Shown piece after piece: positions 35,499 to 44,201 of a DNA stretch of 64,000 nucleotides (the first letter of the stretch is position 1; the number at the start of each line of letters is the position of its first letter). Source of the DNA: Martinezella rhizogenes (GTDB taxonomy: Bacteria > Pseudomonadota > Alphaproteobacteria > Rhizobiales > Rhizobiaceae). The notes under the pieces are model-generated. The model was not told where the DNA came from. It saw only the letters and a program-made list of their open reading frames with translations, and made no database searches. Position numbers and translations under genes: made by a program. Where the stretch lies: contig NZ_JUHG01000011.1 in the NCBI RefSeq assembly GCF_000799715.1, forward strand, positions 1,302,001 to 1,366,000, read 5' to 3'.

Positions 35499-36701
35499 CT
35501 ATTCCGCAGCGGCTTCCACCACCGGCCGGCGAGCAATCGTCGCCTGTGTCAGCAGCAGGGCGGCAACGGCGCAGAGCGCGATACCGGCAACCATGGGCAA
35601 GGCGGTGCCATCGAAGAACACGGCGGCAATGACCATGGCAACGGCGGCCGTGACGAATTGCAGCGTGCCCATCAGCGCCGAGGCTGTGCCGGCAATTGCG
35701 CCGTGATCCTCCAGTGCCAGCACCGCCGTCGTCGGGATGACCAGGCCGAGGAAACCGTAGCCGACGAAGAGGAATACGACCAACACCGGCAACTGATTGA
35801 AGCCAAGGCTCATGACGATGGCCAGCAGCGCCATCGTGGTGGCAAAGGCGGTCACGGCAATGCGCATCACCCGCACCAAGCCGAAACGCTCGCCAAGCCA
35901 GCCGGTGAGCTGCGACACGGCAAAGAAGGAGACAGCGTTGACCGAGAAGGCGAAGCTATATTCCGTCGGCGTCAGGCGGTAGTGGTCGATCAGCACGAAC
36001 GGTGAATTGGCGAGATAGACCAGAAAGCTCGATATGCCGAGACCGCCGATAAAGCTCAACGTCAGGAAATTGCGGTCACCGAGCAGCAGGCGGTAGGCCG
36101 CCATGGCACTGCGCAGGCCGCTTTCAGAGCGCTCTGCCTTCGTCCGGGTTTCCTCAAGCTGCGTGGAGAGCAGGATAAGGCCAATGATGGCCGCGATCGT
36201 CACGGCCCAGAACACGCCGCGCCAGCCATAGAAGGCGATGACGGCGCTGCCTGTCAGCGGCGCAAGGATTGGCGAGATGCTGAACACCAGCATCAACAGC
36301 GACATCAGCCGCGCCGCCTGAACGCCGGTATGCATGTCGCGAACGATGGCGCGCGGCACCACCATGCCGGCCGCCCCGCCGATGCCCTGCAGGAAGCGGA
36401 AGGCGATCAGCGTCTCGATATTGCTGGCCGTGGCGGCGCCAACGCTTGCCACCGCAAACAGGCCGATGCCGATATAAAGCGGCGCCTTGCGGCCCCACAT
36501 GTCCGACAGCGGCCCATAGAGAAGCTGAAAGATGGCGAAGGGAATGAAAAAGAACAGCAGGCTGAGCTGAACGACATTGTTCTCCGCCGCAAGATCCTTG
36601 CCGATCGACGGCAGGGCTGGGAGATACATGTCGATTGCAAAGGGCCCGATGGCCGACAGCAGGCCAAGGATGATCGCATAGCGAAGGAAAGACGTCGTCA
36701 T
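35499..36701 (-). CDS. Bcr/CflA family multidrug efflux MFS transporter
   Basis: A 400-residue, 12-helix inner-membrane drug:proton antiporter. The start IGPFAIDMYLPALPSIGKDL is the Bcr/CflA hallmark (first helix with D and YLPA), followed by motif A as GPLSDMWGRKAPLY and RFLQGIGGAAGMVVPRAIVRD. Likely substrates are antibiotics such as bicyclomycin or chloramphenicol-like compounds; the exact one is unknown. It is divergent from a TetR-family repressor with a clear operator between them, so it is probably induced by its substrate. Confidence 0.93.
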   Translation of the reverse strand: MTTSFLRYAIILGLLSAIGPFAIDMYLPALPSIGKDLAAENNVVQLSLLFFFIPFAIFQLLYGPLSDMWGRKAPLYIGIGLFAVASVGAATASNIETLIAFRFLQGIGGAAGMVVPRAIVRDMHTGVQAARLMSLLMLVFSISPILAPLTGSAVIAFYGWRGVFWAVTIAAIIGLILLSTQLEETRTKAERSESGLRSAMAAYRLLLGDRNFLTLSFIGGLGISSFLVYLANSPFVLIDHYRLTPTEYSFAFSVNAVSFFAVSQLTGWLGERFGLVRVMRIAVTAFATTMALLAIVMSLGFNQLPVLVVFLFVGYGFLGLVIPTTAVLALEDHGAIAGTASALMGTLQFVTAAVAMVIAAVFFDGTALPMVAGIALCAVAALLLTQATIARRPVVEAAAE

Positions 36702-36850
36702 GATGATGATCTTTCAGAAAGTTTCGAGCGCGAAAGCCGGATTGCCGTCGCGCCGCATCTCCCCCGAGGGGAATTCAAATCTATAGAGTCATCGGAACGC
36801 CACGCGGTCTTGGGAGGAAAACGCGGGGTCCGAATTGCACTTAACAGTCT

Positions 36851-36897
36851 TGTCCAGTTTTTTGGACACATTTGTCAAATTAGACACTATTGTCCAA
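36851..36897. promoter_or_regulatory. Probable TetR operator between exporter and regulator
   Basis: Contains TGTCCA-N6-TGGACA (36851-36868), then TGTCAAATTAGACA (36873-36886) and TTGTCCAAAT (36890-36899). The repeated TGTC/GACA half-sites cluster within 50 bases in the divergent promoter region of the TetR gene and the Bcr/CflA exporter gene. Confidence 0.65.
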
Positions 36898-36924
36898 ATC
36901 GTCAATACGGTTTATCGTCACCTC

Positions 36925-37593
36925 ATGAACAGCCGAAACGCCATCGCCTTACGGGCAAGGACTGCAAGACCCGCACAATGCCTGAAGCGCGTTCCCATCC
37001 TTGATGCCGCCGCGGAGGTCTTCTGCCGCGAGGGGTTTTCGGGCGCGAGCATTGACGAGATCGCGGCGCGGGCCTGTGTCTCCCGCCAGACCATCTACAA
37101 TCACTACCGTGAAAAAGAGACGCTGTTCATCGCTGTCATTGCCGACGTGACCGCACGGGCCAATACTGCTGTCTTCGCAGCGCTTGCCACCTTCCCCGAC
37201 AGGCCGGAGAACCTGCGGGAAGACCTGGTCGCCTTCGCCGTCGATCTGAACCGCAACTGCCTCTACAATCAGGACGGAAAGTTCCTGCGCAAGCTCGTCC
37301 AGTCCGAAGGCCCTCGCTATCCGCACCTCTTCGAAGCCTGGCGCGAGCACGGCCCCTGCAAGATCGGCACGGCAATCGGCGCCATCTTCGCCCGCCTCCA
37401 CCACCAAGGCCTACTCCGCGTCCCTGACTGCGACATCGCCGCCCGCCAATTCACGGCGCTGATCAACGCCGACCTGCAGATGACGACACTCTTCGGCGAA
37501 ACGCCGACCGAGGCGGACATCGAACTCGCAGCCCAACAGGGCGTGGACATGTTCCTGCGGGGCTATGGGGCTCAAACGAAACCCGTCGCCTGA
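36925..37593 (+). CDS. TetR family transcriptional regulator
   Basis: A 222-residue repressor. The ATG at 36925 is chosen because a start further upstream (36835) would run through the operator repeats. The N-terminal HTH is AAAEVFCREGFSGASIDEIA plus CVSRQTIYNHYREKETLF, typical of TetR; residues 80-215 are the helical ligand and dimer domain of the AcrR-type C-terminal class. It most likely represses itself and the divergent exporter until a drug binds. Confidence 0.92.
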   Translation: MNSRNAIALRARTARPAQCLKRVPILDAAAEVFCREGFSGASIDEIAARACVSRQTIYNHYREKETLFIAVIADVTARANTAVFAALATFPDRPENLREDLVAFAVDLNRNCLYNQDGKFLRKLVQSEGPRYPHLFEAWREHGPCKIGTAIGAIFARLHHQGLLRVPDCDIAARQFTALINADLQMTTLFGETPTEADIELAAQQGVDMFLRGYGAQTKPVA

Positions 37594-37710
37594 GCTATTT
37601 TAACGTCCGCTTTAGGACCTTCGCTGCGCAATCAATGTCGCTTCGAAATTTACTTGTGCCTTTGCCCAGCAAGGCGCTAACGTGCGCTGCATGGGTCGGA
37701 GCTTCAAACA

Positions 37711-37971
37711 ATGAGCAACAGACAGTGGAATTATCCCGTTCTGGTCATCTGCACACGGACCGGGACAACCTACACCGTCAGCACGACGAAAGAAGCGCTG
37801 GACATGCTGCTGAACGCATGGCCGGTTGCCGAAGGCAAGGCGTTCCTGCGCGCCATGCTGGTCTGCGCCGACGTCGAAAGTGGGCTGAGGCAACCCCTTG
37901 ATGCCCGCACCAGCTTCATCGCCGCCGCCACGGAAGCCGGCGTTCCGATCGAGACCGTGATGGCGGACTAA
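37711..37971 (+). CDS. DUF982 domain protein
   Basis: An 86-residue protein of the small family abundant in rhizobia. The recognised pattern is W-x-PV near the start (QWNYPVLVICTR), a Val-Ser-Thr strand with an ALDMLLNAWPVAEGKAF helix, the central MLVCADVESG, and ARTSFIAAATEAGVPI at the end. Its function is unknown. It stands alone, 117 bases after the TetR gene, on the same strand. Confidence 0.8.
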   Translation: MSNRQWNYPVLVICTRTGTTYTVSTTKEALDMLLNAWPVAEGKAFLRAMLVCADVESGLRQPLDARTSFIAAATEAGVPIETVMAD

Positions 37972-38136
37972 GCCGCTGGCGTCTCTTACGCCGCGTCCGT
38001 CCTCAAAGCCCTTCCATTGCAACCGGATGTCCTTCAGCTAGGCTTCAGCTTATGGTGGTAGACCGTTGCCGTGCGGACGAGCCCGCCGCCCCCCCAAAAA
38101 GCTCGTTCGCGCTTGAGCCAGTGCCTGGCCTCCCGG

Positions 38137-38162
38137 CTCTGCCTTTCCCTCGGAAGGCAGAG
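38137..38162. other. Hairpin upstream of the His-rich gene
   Basis: CTCTGCCTT (38137-38145) pairs perfectly with AAGGCAGAG (38154-38162). It lies about 90 bases before the start codon and could be part of the mRNA leader or a terminator for upstream transcription. Confidence 0.45.
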
Positions 38163-38254
38163 TCGATTCCTTGAGGCGAACTGCCTGCTCAGTGATCATT
38201 CATCCCCTGTTCAGCCCTTGGGTTTCAGGATGAGGAAGATGAGGGAGGTTCATC

Positions 38255-38557
38255 ATGAAAATATTCAAAACTATACTTGCTGGAATTCTCGGTATCGGCT
38301 TGCTGATCGGCGCCGGCGCCGCATCGGCCACGCCGATGATGAATATGGCGAAGCCGGAAGTTCAATCGTCCGTCCAGACAGTCGACTATCGTCATCATCG
38401 CCACCATCGCGGCTGGCACGGTCCACGACACCACCGGCATCACTGGAAGCCGCATCGCAGCTACCGGAGCCACTACTGGCGCGGCCATCACGGCGGCTGG
38501 TACAAGCATCACCGGCATCATCCCCACTATCGGCATCATCGCTATTATCGAGCCTGA
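38255..38557 (+). CDS. Small secreted histidine-rich protein
   Basis: A 100-residue protein with a strong RBS (GGGAGG). Residues 1-25 are a signal peptide (TILAGILGIGLLIGAGAASA). The mature part from about residue 45 is made almost only of His, Arg, Tyr, Trp and Gly (for example RHHRHHRGWHGPRHHRHHW). The composition predicts binding of Ni, Zn or Cu in the periplasm or at the surface, or a basic envelope coating; neither is proven. No metal transporter is next to it. A strong hairpin follows the stop. Confidence 0.7.
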   Translation: MKIFKTILAGILGIGLLIGAGAASATPMMNMAKPEVQSSVQTVDYRHHRHHRGWHGPRHHRHHWKPHRSYRSHYWRGHHGGWYKHHRHHPHYRHHRYYRA

Positions 38558-38641
38558 AACCGGCTCGCTGGGTAGCTTGATGACGATGTAGAACAGCAGC
38601 GCTCGCGAGAGCGCTGCTGTCTAGATGGTATTGCGCACTGA
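38558..38641. other. Strong hairpin after the His-rich gene
   Basis: ACAGCAGCGCTC (38593-38604) and GAGCGCTGCTGT (38609-38620) form a perfect 12-bp stem with loop GCGA. There is no T-run, but the position 36 bases after the stop fits a terminator. Confidence 0.55.
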
Positions 38642-38818
38642 TCGGCGATTTTAGCCATAACTGGCATTCCAACCTTGTGGTTGGCCCGCAAGACATTCGA
38701 AGCCATAATCTTCGAGAACGGATATTACCTACTATTGCTACCGTTCTATCTGATCGTATGGATCGTCGTTTTCCTCATTTCAGCCTATCGAGCCGAGAAG
38801 ATTTTCGGGCGCCGGTGA
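38642..38818 (+). pseudogene. Membrane-protein fragment (gene remnant or tiny membrane protein)
   Basis: A 59-codon open stretch, ending TGA at 38816-38818, translates to a convincing membrane segment: FENGYYLLLLPFYLIVWIVV followed by FLISAYRAEKIFGRR, a helix with a positive cytoplasmic end. There is no ATG; the only candidate start is TTG at 38675, without a ribosome binding site. It looks like the C-terminal end of a lost membrane gene; a 47-residue microprotein is the alternative. Confidence 0.35.
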
Positions 38819-38877
38819 CTATCGGTACCTCAGCAGTGGCATGGGTTCCCCTTGGGAATGGCTAGTGGAACGGAAAT

Positions 38878-38947
38878 AAAGGAGGAGGTTCGAATCCGGG
38901 ACCCCCTGATTACAAATCAGGTGTTCTGCCAACTGAGTTATGTCGGC
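38878..38947 (-). pseudogene. Decayed tRNA-Thr (anticodon TGT)
   Basis: On the minus strand the sequence begins GCCGACA, then a D-loop AGTTGGCA and a perfect anticodon arm CCTGA-TTTGTAA-TCAGG. The D-stem halves have mutated to ACTC and GAAC and no longer pair, and the 3' acceptor strand that should read TGTCGGC is replaced by unrelated sequence after the T-loop. It is therefore a tRNA remnant and unlikely to be functional. Confidence 0.6.
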
Positions 38948-39122
38948 GAAATGTTCGAGTGACCAACTCACAGGTGGGACCGCACATGAGAAGCGACCTC
39001 ATACTGAATGACACTCTCTGGCCTCCGTGTCCGGAGGATCTATTTCACACCCTCGGCTCACAATTGCTATTTCTGGCCTACGGGCCTCGCTTGATCTTAG
39101 TCGCCCCGGTGTCTACGCGCGC

Positions 39123-39632
39123 TCATTGTTTCGCTTCAAACTGCCTTTGGAAAGTTGTAACCGCATCGCGATTATCGGTGCTCATCTTCACGCTCTGATC
39201 ACTTTTCTTTAGGAGATCATCGAAGAACGTAGGTTCGCTGTATTTCCCCCAGTCAAATTTCAGAGGCGGCTTCGCTCCGCCACCTTGGGTACTCGGATTT
39301 TGTGACGACTGAGTAGCCGTCTCCAGCTTGTTGAGGCGCTCGTTCGCAACCTTTAAGGCTTCGGTAGTCTGCCTAATGGTTTCATTGGCTTGGATATTGT
39401 CATCTGCCAGTTTCTTGACTTGGGAAGTAAGGTCAGCAGTTTCGTCGCGGCGAGTATATTTTAGGCCTCCGTCAGACCATTCAAAATTCGAAACCGACGG
39501 CAAAAGCACAAGCGCGGCCCCTGCAGCTAATACCATTGCATGCCCAGAAGAAACCTCTTTCCCTTTAATGATTAAGCCGAGCGTAAATACTATAAGAATA
39601 GCGCCCGCCGCCAAGGAAATATAATCAGACAT
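39123..39632 (-). CDS. Orphan inner-membrane protein with coiled coil, function unknown
   Basis: A 169-residue protein. Two hydrophobic segments open it (ISLAAGAILIVFTLGLII and AMVLAAGAALVLLPSV), followed by a soluble part with a heptad-like coiled coil (about residues 65-105: LTSQVKKLADDNIQANETIR) and a polar tail. No domain is recognised. The gene is clearly more AT-rich than the surrounding region, lies between a decayed tRNA and tRNA-Met, and so is probably acquired DNA. Confidence 0.55.
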   Translation of the reverse strand: MSDYISLAAGAILIVFTLGLIIKGKEVSSGHAMVLAAGAALVLLPSVSNFEWSDGGLKYTRRDETADLTSQVKKLADDNIQANETIRQTTEALKVANERLNKLETATQSSQNPSTQGGGAKPPLKFDWGKYSEPTFFDDLLKKSDQSVKMSTDNRDAVTTFQRQFEAKQ

Positions 39633-39830
39633 TGCCCCATCCCTTTAGTTGTGGATTTGAACAATGACTCAACAATGAAAAATGTAAAGAGGTGGAGACT
39701 CGGCTCTACATTCGAATGTAGCATGGATTTACCGGCAGCAGAAGGAAACACCTGAAAATCAGGGAAAACAATACGCCGCGCGTTGCAACGCAACACGCCA
39801 ATAAACATTGATTTCTCTTAAAGATTTGAA

Positions 39831-39907
39831 TGGTAGCGGAGGAGGGATTTGAACCCCCGACACAAGGATTATGATTCCTCTGCTCTGACCTACTGAGCTA
39901 CTCCGCC
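39831..39907 (-). tRNA. tRNA-Met (anticodon CAT)
   Basis: Minus strand, 77 bases with the CCA end encoded. Acceptor GGCGGAG pairs with CTCCGCT (one G-T pair), D-arm AGCTCAGTAGGTCAGAGC, anticodon arm GAGGA-ATCATAA-TCCTT, T-arm GGGGGTTCAAATCCC. The CAT anticodon could also be tRNA-Ile2, but the body matches the alphaproteobacterial elongator tRNA-Met. Confidence 0.93.
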
Positions 39908-40071
39908 ACGTCTGCACATAGTCATTACTTATGCGCAAGGGCCAAACGAAACCGCCGCTCGAAGAGCGCTGGCTCGTCGGTTGAGCGGCTTATAAGGTGC
40001 GGTTCGGCTTTGTGTCAAGCGGATGATTTGGAAAAATCAACGCTTTCCCCTGCACGGCCCACCGCCTGCCT

Positions 40072-41271
40072 TCAGGCCGCAACCGGGCTTGCCAGCAATG
40101 CCTTCAGCGACGCCTCAGCCATCGGCTCACGCTCGGAACGCTCGATAAAGCCGCCGCCATAGACGCGGGCGTCGTCGCCGGGAGCGGAATAGAGGGCGCA
40201 GGCCTGGCCGGGTGCGACGCCGGCTTCGCCGATCGTCAGGTCGACATAGATGCCGTCCTTGTCGGCACACAGCACCGCAGGCTCCGGCGCGCGGGTGGAG
40301 CGGACCTTGGCGTAGCAGGCAAAGCCGTCGCCGGAGGCTGCTTCCAGCAGCGGTTCATCGCCGAGCCAGTTGACGTCACGCAGATAGACGCGATGCGTTT
40401 CCAGCGCTTCCTTCGGGCCGACAATGACGCGGCGCGAGCGGGCGTCGAGATAGACGACGTAGAGCGGATCGCCGGTGGCGACGCCGATGCCGCGACGCTG
40501 GCCGATCGTATAATGCAGGATGCCTTCGTGACGACCGAGCACGCGGCCGTCGAGATGGACGATCTCGCCGGCAAGCGCCGCATTCGGCTTCAGCTTGGCG
40601 ATGACGTCGGAATATTTGCCCTGCGGCACGAAACAGATGTCCTGGCTGTCGGCCTTCTTGGCGACGACAAGGCCCATGTCCTCGGCCAACGCGCGGGTTT
40701 CCGCCTTCGGCATGCCGCCAAGCGGAAAGCGCAGATAGTCGATCTGCTCCTGCGTGGTCGCAAAGAGGAAATAGCTCTGGTCGCGGTCGGCATCGGCGGG
40801 GCGGTATAGCGCGCGGCGGCCGGGACGGTCCGCGGACGGGTTCGGACGCGAGCGGATATAGTGGCCGGTCGCCAGAGCGTCGGCGCCGAGTTCCTTGGCG
40901 GTTGCCAAGAGATCGGCGAACTTGACGGTCTGATTGCAGGAGACGCAAGGGATCGGCGTCTCGCCGGCAACATAGCTCTCGGCAAAAGGATTGATCACCG
41001 TCTCGCGGAAGCGCTTCTCATAATCGAGCACATAGTGCGGAATGCCGATGGTCTCGCAGACACGGCGGGCATCGTCGATATCCTGGCCGGCGCAACAGGA
41101 GCCGGCGCGGTGTACGGCCGCGCCGTGATCGTAGAGCTGCAGCGTGATGCCGAGCACATCATAGCCCTGGCGCTTCAAAATGCCGGCGACAACGGAACTG
41201 TCGACGCCACCCGACATGGCGACGACGACGCGGGTGTCTTCCGGCTTCTTGTCAAAATCCAGTGTGTTCAC
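40072..41271 (-). CDS. mnmA: tRNA-specific 2-thiouridylase
   Basis: A 399-residue enzyme that puts sulfur at position 2 of wobble uridine 34 in tRNA-Lys, -Glu and -Gln. The start is GTG at 41271 ([13 protein letters not shown]) with AGGA upstream. The PP-loop is [17 protein letters not shown]; the two catalytic Cys residues are in [14 protein letters not shown] and [24 protein letters not shown] marks the central domain, and a C-terminal beta-barrel ends the protein. It stands alone between tRNA-Met and the lipid operon. Confidence 0.95.
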   Translation of the reverse strand: MNTLDFDKKPEDTRVVVAMSGGVDSSVVAGILKRQGYDVLGITLQLYDHGAAVHRAGSCCAGQDIDDARRVCETIGIPHYVLDYEKRFRETVINPFAESYVAGETPIPCVSCNQTVKFADLLATAKELGADALATGHYIRSRPNPSADRPGRRALYRPADADRDQSYFLFATTQEQIDYLRFPLGGMPKAETRALAEDMGLVVAKKADSQDICFVPQGKYSDVIAKLKPNAALAGEIVHLDGRVLGRHEGILHYTIGQRRGIGVATGDPLYVVYLDARSRRVIVGPKEALETHRVYLRDVNWLGDEPLLEAASGDGFACYAKVRSTRAPEPAVLCADKDGIYVDLTIGEAGVAPGQACALYSAPGDDARVYGGGFIERSEREPMAEASLKALLASPVAA

Positions 41272-41450
41272 GGTCCTGCCGCCAATCTCAGTCGATCTTC
41301 GGTGCTGTCTTCTTTCCACCGGTTGCCATGCAAAAGCGGCGGATTTTTATCGTCTGCGGGCACATGGCGGCTTTAATCGCCCGGCCTCAATCGATCAGGG
41401 ATATAGAAAGGATTGCCCTCGCGCGCAAGAGGCGGCGAATCAGGGGACGC

Positions 41451-42101
41451 TCAGTGCTTCGCTTTCAGCTGCCGAATGAGGTTGAGCCCGCGCCGCAACG
41501 CCGTCACCGCGGCCCCGAGGGCAACGATCCAGAGGGCGATGGTCAGCACCCAGGTGCCGCCGTTCCAGAGCACTTCGAAAATGGAGAGCAGTGCTGCGGC
41601 TGTGATCGTCGCCATGCGATGCTGCTTGGCCATCGGCCCGCCGAAATCGCTGGGGTTGCCGGTGGCGCGGCCCAGTTCGCGGACATAGGCGGTGAGAACG
41701 GCAAAGGCGGCAGCGGCCCAGCCAAGGCCTGGCACGGCGATGCCATAGCCGACACCGGCAAAGATCAGGATATCGGCGACACGATCCGGGAATTCATTCC
41801 AGAACGGCCCATCCGCCTCGCCCTTGCCACCCTCGACGGCGACCATGCCATCAAGCAGATTGCACAGCAGCCGAAGCTGACAGAAGAGCGCCGCGAGAAT
41901 CAGGAACAGGATGCGCAATCGGCTATCCCCCTGCCCCGACAGCCAGAAGGCACCGCCCGCCAGCGCCGCCATGACCATGCTTGCCTGCGATATCTGGTTC
42001 GGCGTCACCGACAGCGCGGTCATCCGCCGCGCCAATCCCTGCGCCCAGCGTGTGTTGCGGCTGGCCAACGGCCGCCTGTCACCCGTCCCTTCGCCCGCCA
42101 T
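41451..42101 (-). CDS. CDP-alcohol phosphatidyltransferase family protein (YnbA-like)
   Basis: A 216-residue inner-membrane enzyme with about six helices. It carries a variant CDP-alcohol motif: CNLLDGMVAVEGG then FPDRVADILI, where the DG, Ala and the last two Asp of the usual pattern are present but the first Asp is Asn and the Arg is Val, as in the YnbA-like branch. It should move a phosphatidyl group from CDP-diacylglycerol to an alcohol acceptor. It is the last gene of a four-gene minus-strand operon, 4 bases after the small membrane protein. The acceptor is unknown. Confidence 0.82.
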   Translation of the reverse strand: MAGEGTGDRRPLASRNTRWAQGLARRMTALSVTPNQISQASMVMAALAGGAFWLSGQGDSRLRILFLILAALFCQLRLLCNLLDGMVAVEGGKGEADGPFWNEFPDRVADILIFAGVGYGIAVPGLGWAAAAFAVLTAYVRELGRATGNPSDFGGPMAKQHRMATITAAALLSIFEVLWNGGTWVLTIALWIVALGAAVTALRRGLNLIRQLKAKH

Positions 42102-42105
42102 GACC

Positions 42106-42492
42106 CTAACGCCTCCCTCCGGAAATCGAATAATTGTAGAGCGCCGCATAGCTGGTCGACACCAGCAGCGGCACTGCGATGGTCTTCACTATCTCCGGCG
42201 TGCCGCTAAGCGCATGGATCGTCACCAATATGCCGGTGGAACCAAGACAGGCGATCAAGGGTGGCACCCAGAGGGCGGCAACACCACGGAACCGTTTCGA
42301 CAGCGCCTCGATTACCGATTTGAGGAACAGCGTCAGGCAGGCTGAGAGAATGCCCTGAACAAGACCTGCGATTACGGGCCGAGGCATCGGATGCATCCGG
42401 TTGGCGAAAACGGCCCAGCCGCCCATGGCGAGGAAAGCGAAAAGCACATGCACGATGCTGCTGCTGGCAAGCGCCCTCACCCGCCCGCTCAT
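42106..42492 (-). CDS. Small four-helix membrane protein of the lipid operon, function unknown
   Basis: A 128-residue protein. The ATG at 42492 overlaps the stop of the CdsA-like gene (ATGA), indicating translational coupling. Four hydrophobic helices are visible (IVHVLFAFLAMGGWAVFA, VIAGLVQGILSACLTLFL, LWVPPLIACLGSTGILVTI, VPLLVSTSYAALYNYSI). No catalytic signature is seen. Sitting between the CDP-diacylglycerol synthase-like and CDP-alcohol transferase genes, it may be a subunit, scaffold or flippase for their product; this is inference. Confidence 0.7.
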   Translation of the reverse strand: MSGRVRALASSSIVHVLFAFLAMGGWAVFANRMHPMPRPVIAGLVQGILSACLTLFLKSVIEALSKRFRGVAALWVPPLIACLGSTGILVTIHALSGTPEIVKTIAVPLLVSTSYAALYNYSISGGRR

Positions 42493-43439
42493 CACGCCAC
42501 CCACCAGTAGCGAACAAGATGAAAGAAGATCGGCGCGGAGAAGACGACGGAATCCAGCCGGTCGATCAGCCCGCCATGACCTTCGATCAGGTGCCCCCAA
42601 TCCTTGACGCCGCGATCCCTCTTGATTGCCGACATCACCAGACCGCCAAAGAAGCCCATGATCGTAATGACGAAGGCAAGCAGCCCTGCCTGCCATGGCG
42701 TGAACGGCGTGATCCACCACAACGCAGCGCCAATCAGGGTCGCGCTGGCGACGCCGCCGACAAAGCCTTCCACCGTTTTCGATGGCGACAATTTCGGCGC
42801 GATCTTCGTGCGACCGAACAACTTGCCCCAGACATATTGCAGCACATCGCTGAGCTGCACGACAATGACGAGGAAGGCGATCAAAAGGACGTTGCGGCCC
42901 TCATAACCGGGAATATGCAGGGTCAGCAATGCCGGCACATGCGAGGCGCAGAAAACACAGATCATCAGCGCCCATTGCACTTCCGCAATGCGGATCAGGA
43001 AACGCTCGGTATCCCCTCGCAAGACCGCGATGATCGGCATCAGCAGGAAGGCGTAGACCGGGATGAAGATCGCATAGATGCCGTATTGCTCGGCCCAGAG
43101 CAGATAATATTGCACCGGTAGAGCGATGAAGAATGCGGCGGCAAGCGCCCAATGGTCGGCACGCCGGGTGCTGATCAGCGTGATGAATTCGCGCAGCGCC
43201 GCAAAGGAACAGAAGGCGAAGAGCAGGATGACGCCGGCGCGGCCCGCCAGAAAGGCGAGGCCGATCAGAATGACCATCACCCACCAGGCCTTGATGCGGG
43301 CATTCAGGTTTTCGATCGCCGCGTTCGATCCGTCCGGCGATAGCCGTTGCTGCAACACATAACCGATGACGGACGCGACAATCAGCACGCCGAAAATACC
43401 GAAAACCAGATGGATCAGATCGGAGCTTGCCGCACTCAT
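42492..43439 (-). CDS. Phosphatidate cytidylyltransferase family protein (CdsA/YnbB-like)
   Basis: A 315-residue polytopic membrane protein. The C-terminal CdsA signature is present: LSPSKTVEGFVGG and SAIKRDRGVKDWGHLIEGHG then GGLIDRLDSVVFSAP, with the residues that bind magnesium and CTP. It converts phosphatidate and CTP to CDP-diacylglycerol. The operon context with a CDP-alcohol transferase and acyltransferase resembles E. coli ynbAB, so it is probably a secondary CdsA rather than the housekeeping copy. It overlaps both neighbours by 4 and 1 bases. Confidence 0.88.
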   Translation of the reverse strand: MSAASSDLIHLVFGIFGVLIVASVIGYVLQQRLSPDGSNAAIENLNARIKAWWVMVILIGLAFLAGRAGVILLFAFCSFAALREFITLISTRRADHWALAAAFFIALPVQYYLLWAEQYGIYAIFIPVYAFLLMPIIAVLRGDTERFLIRIAEVQWALMICVFCASHVPALLTLHIPGYEGRNVLLIAFLVIVVQLSDVLQYVWGKLFGRTKIAPKLSPSKTVEGFVGGVASATLIGAALWWITPFTPWQAGLLAFVITIMGFFGGLVMSAIKRDRGVKDWGHLIEGHGGLIDRLDSVVFSAPIFFHLVRYWWVA

Positions 43440-44125
43440 TCGCCATGCCCCACTTGCTTGGGCGACAAAGCCAACAGCGCCGATTGCGCTCGCGCCAGAA
43501 AGTCCGCCTTCTCTTCGTCCGCGCCGATCCGCAGCGCCTCGCCGAAAGTCACCGTGCAGATCAACGGAATGGGCACGAACTCACCCTTGGGCATGACGCG
43601 GTTGAGATTGTTGATCCAGACGGGAACAAGATCGATATCGGGACGCGCGCTGGCCAGATGGTAAAGCCCGCTCTTGAACGGCTGCAACGGCGCATCCGTC
43701 AGGTTTCGCGTGCCCTCGGGAAACAGGATCAGCGAGGAACCGGCGTCGATCGCCGCAGACATCTGCTCGACCGGATCTTCCGTTCGCGCTTCGCGATCGC
43801 GCTCGATCAAGACGGCATTGAAGGCGTCGCGGCCAATAAAGCTGTTCAATTTCGACTTCAACCAGTAATCGGCCCCGGCGACCGGCCGCGTGCGCCGACG
43901 CAGCCGTGGCGGCAGCACGGTCCAGATCAAGATGAAATCACCGTGGCTGGAATGATTGGCAAAATAGACGCATCGGTCGGTCGGAGCACCGCTCTCGGGC
44001 CAGATCGCCCTGACAGCTGTAACGGCCCGTGCAAAGAGCACGATGGCAACGGATGCCGGTTTCGCAAGCCATTCGACCGGTTTGCCCAGCGTGTCCCCGA
44101 AAATACTCTTTTGCAACGCCCCCAT
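43436..44125 (-). CDS. Lysophospholipid / 1-acylglycerol-3-phosphate acyltransferase family protein
   Basis: A 229-residue PlsC-family acyltransferase. The HxxxxD catalytic motif is in FANHSSHGDFILIW and the glycerol-phosphate motif in LILFPEGTRNLTD. It makes phosphatidate or a related lipid at the inner membrane. The ATG at 44125 is chosen because a more upstream TTG at 44215 would lie inside the serA terminator hairpin. It is the first gene of the four-gene lipid operon and its stop overlaps the next start by 4 bases. Confidence 0.87.
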   Translation of the reverse strand: MGALQKSIFGDTLGKPVEWLAKPASVAIVLFARAVTAVRAIWPESGAPTDRCVYFANHSSHGDFILIWTVLPPRLRRRTRPVAGADYWLKSKLNSFIGRDAFNAVLIERDREARTEDPVEQMSAAIDAGSSLILFPEGTRNLTDAPLQPFKSGLYHLASARPDIDLVPVWINNLNRVMPKGEFVPIPLICTVTFGEALRIGADEEKADFLARAQSALLALSPKQVGHGE

Positions 44126-44201
44126 GACAAAGAGATAGGCGTGTTTGCAGGCCCCCGATAGCCTGATGCGTGGACTTATCCACAGCCATAGAAGGTAAAG
44201 A

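Noticed and set aside
38878..38947. Functional tRNA-Thr
   Set aside because: D-stem is unpaired and the acceptor 3' strand is missing, so it is listed as a remnant.
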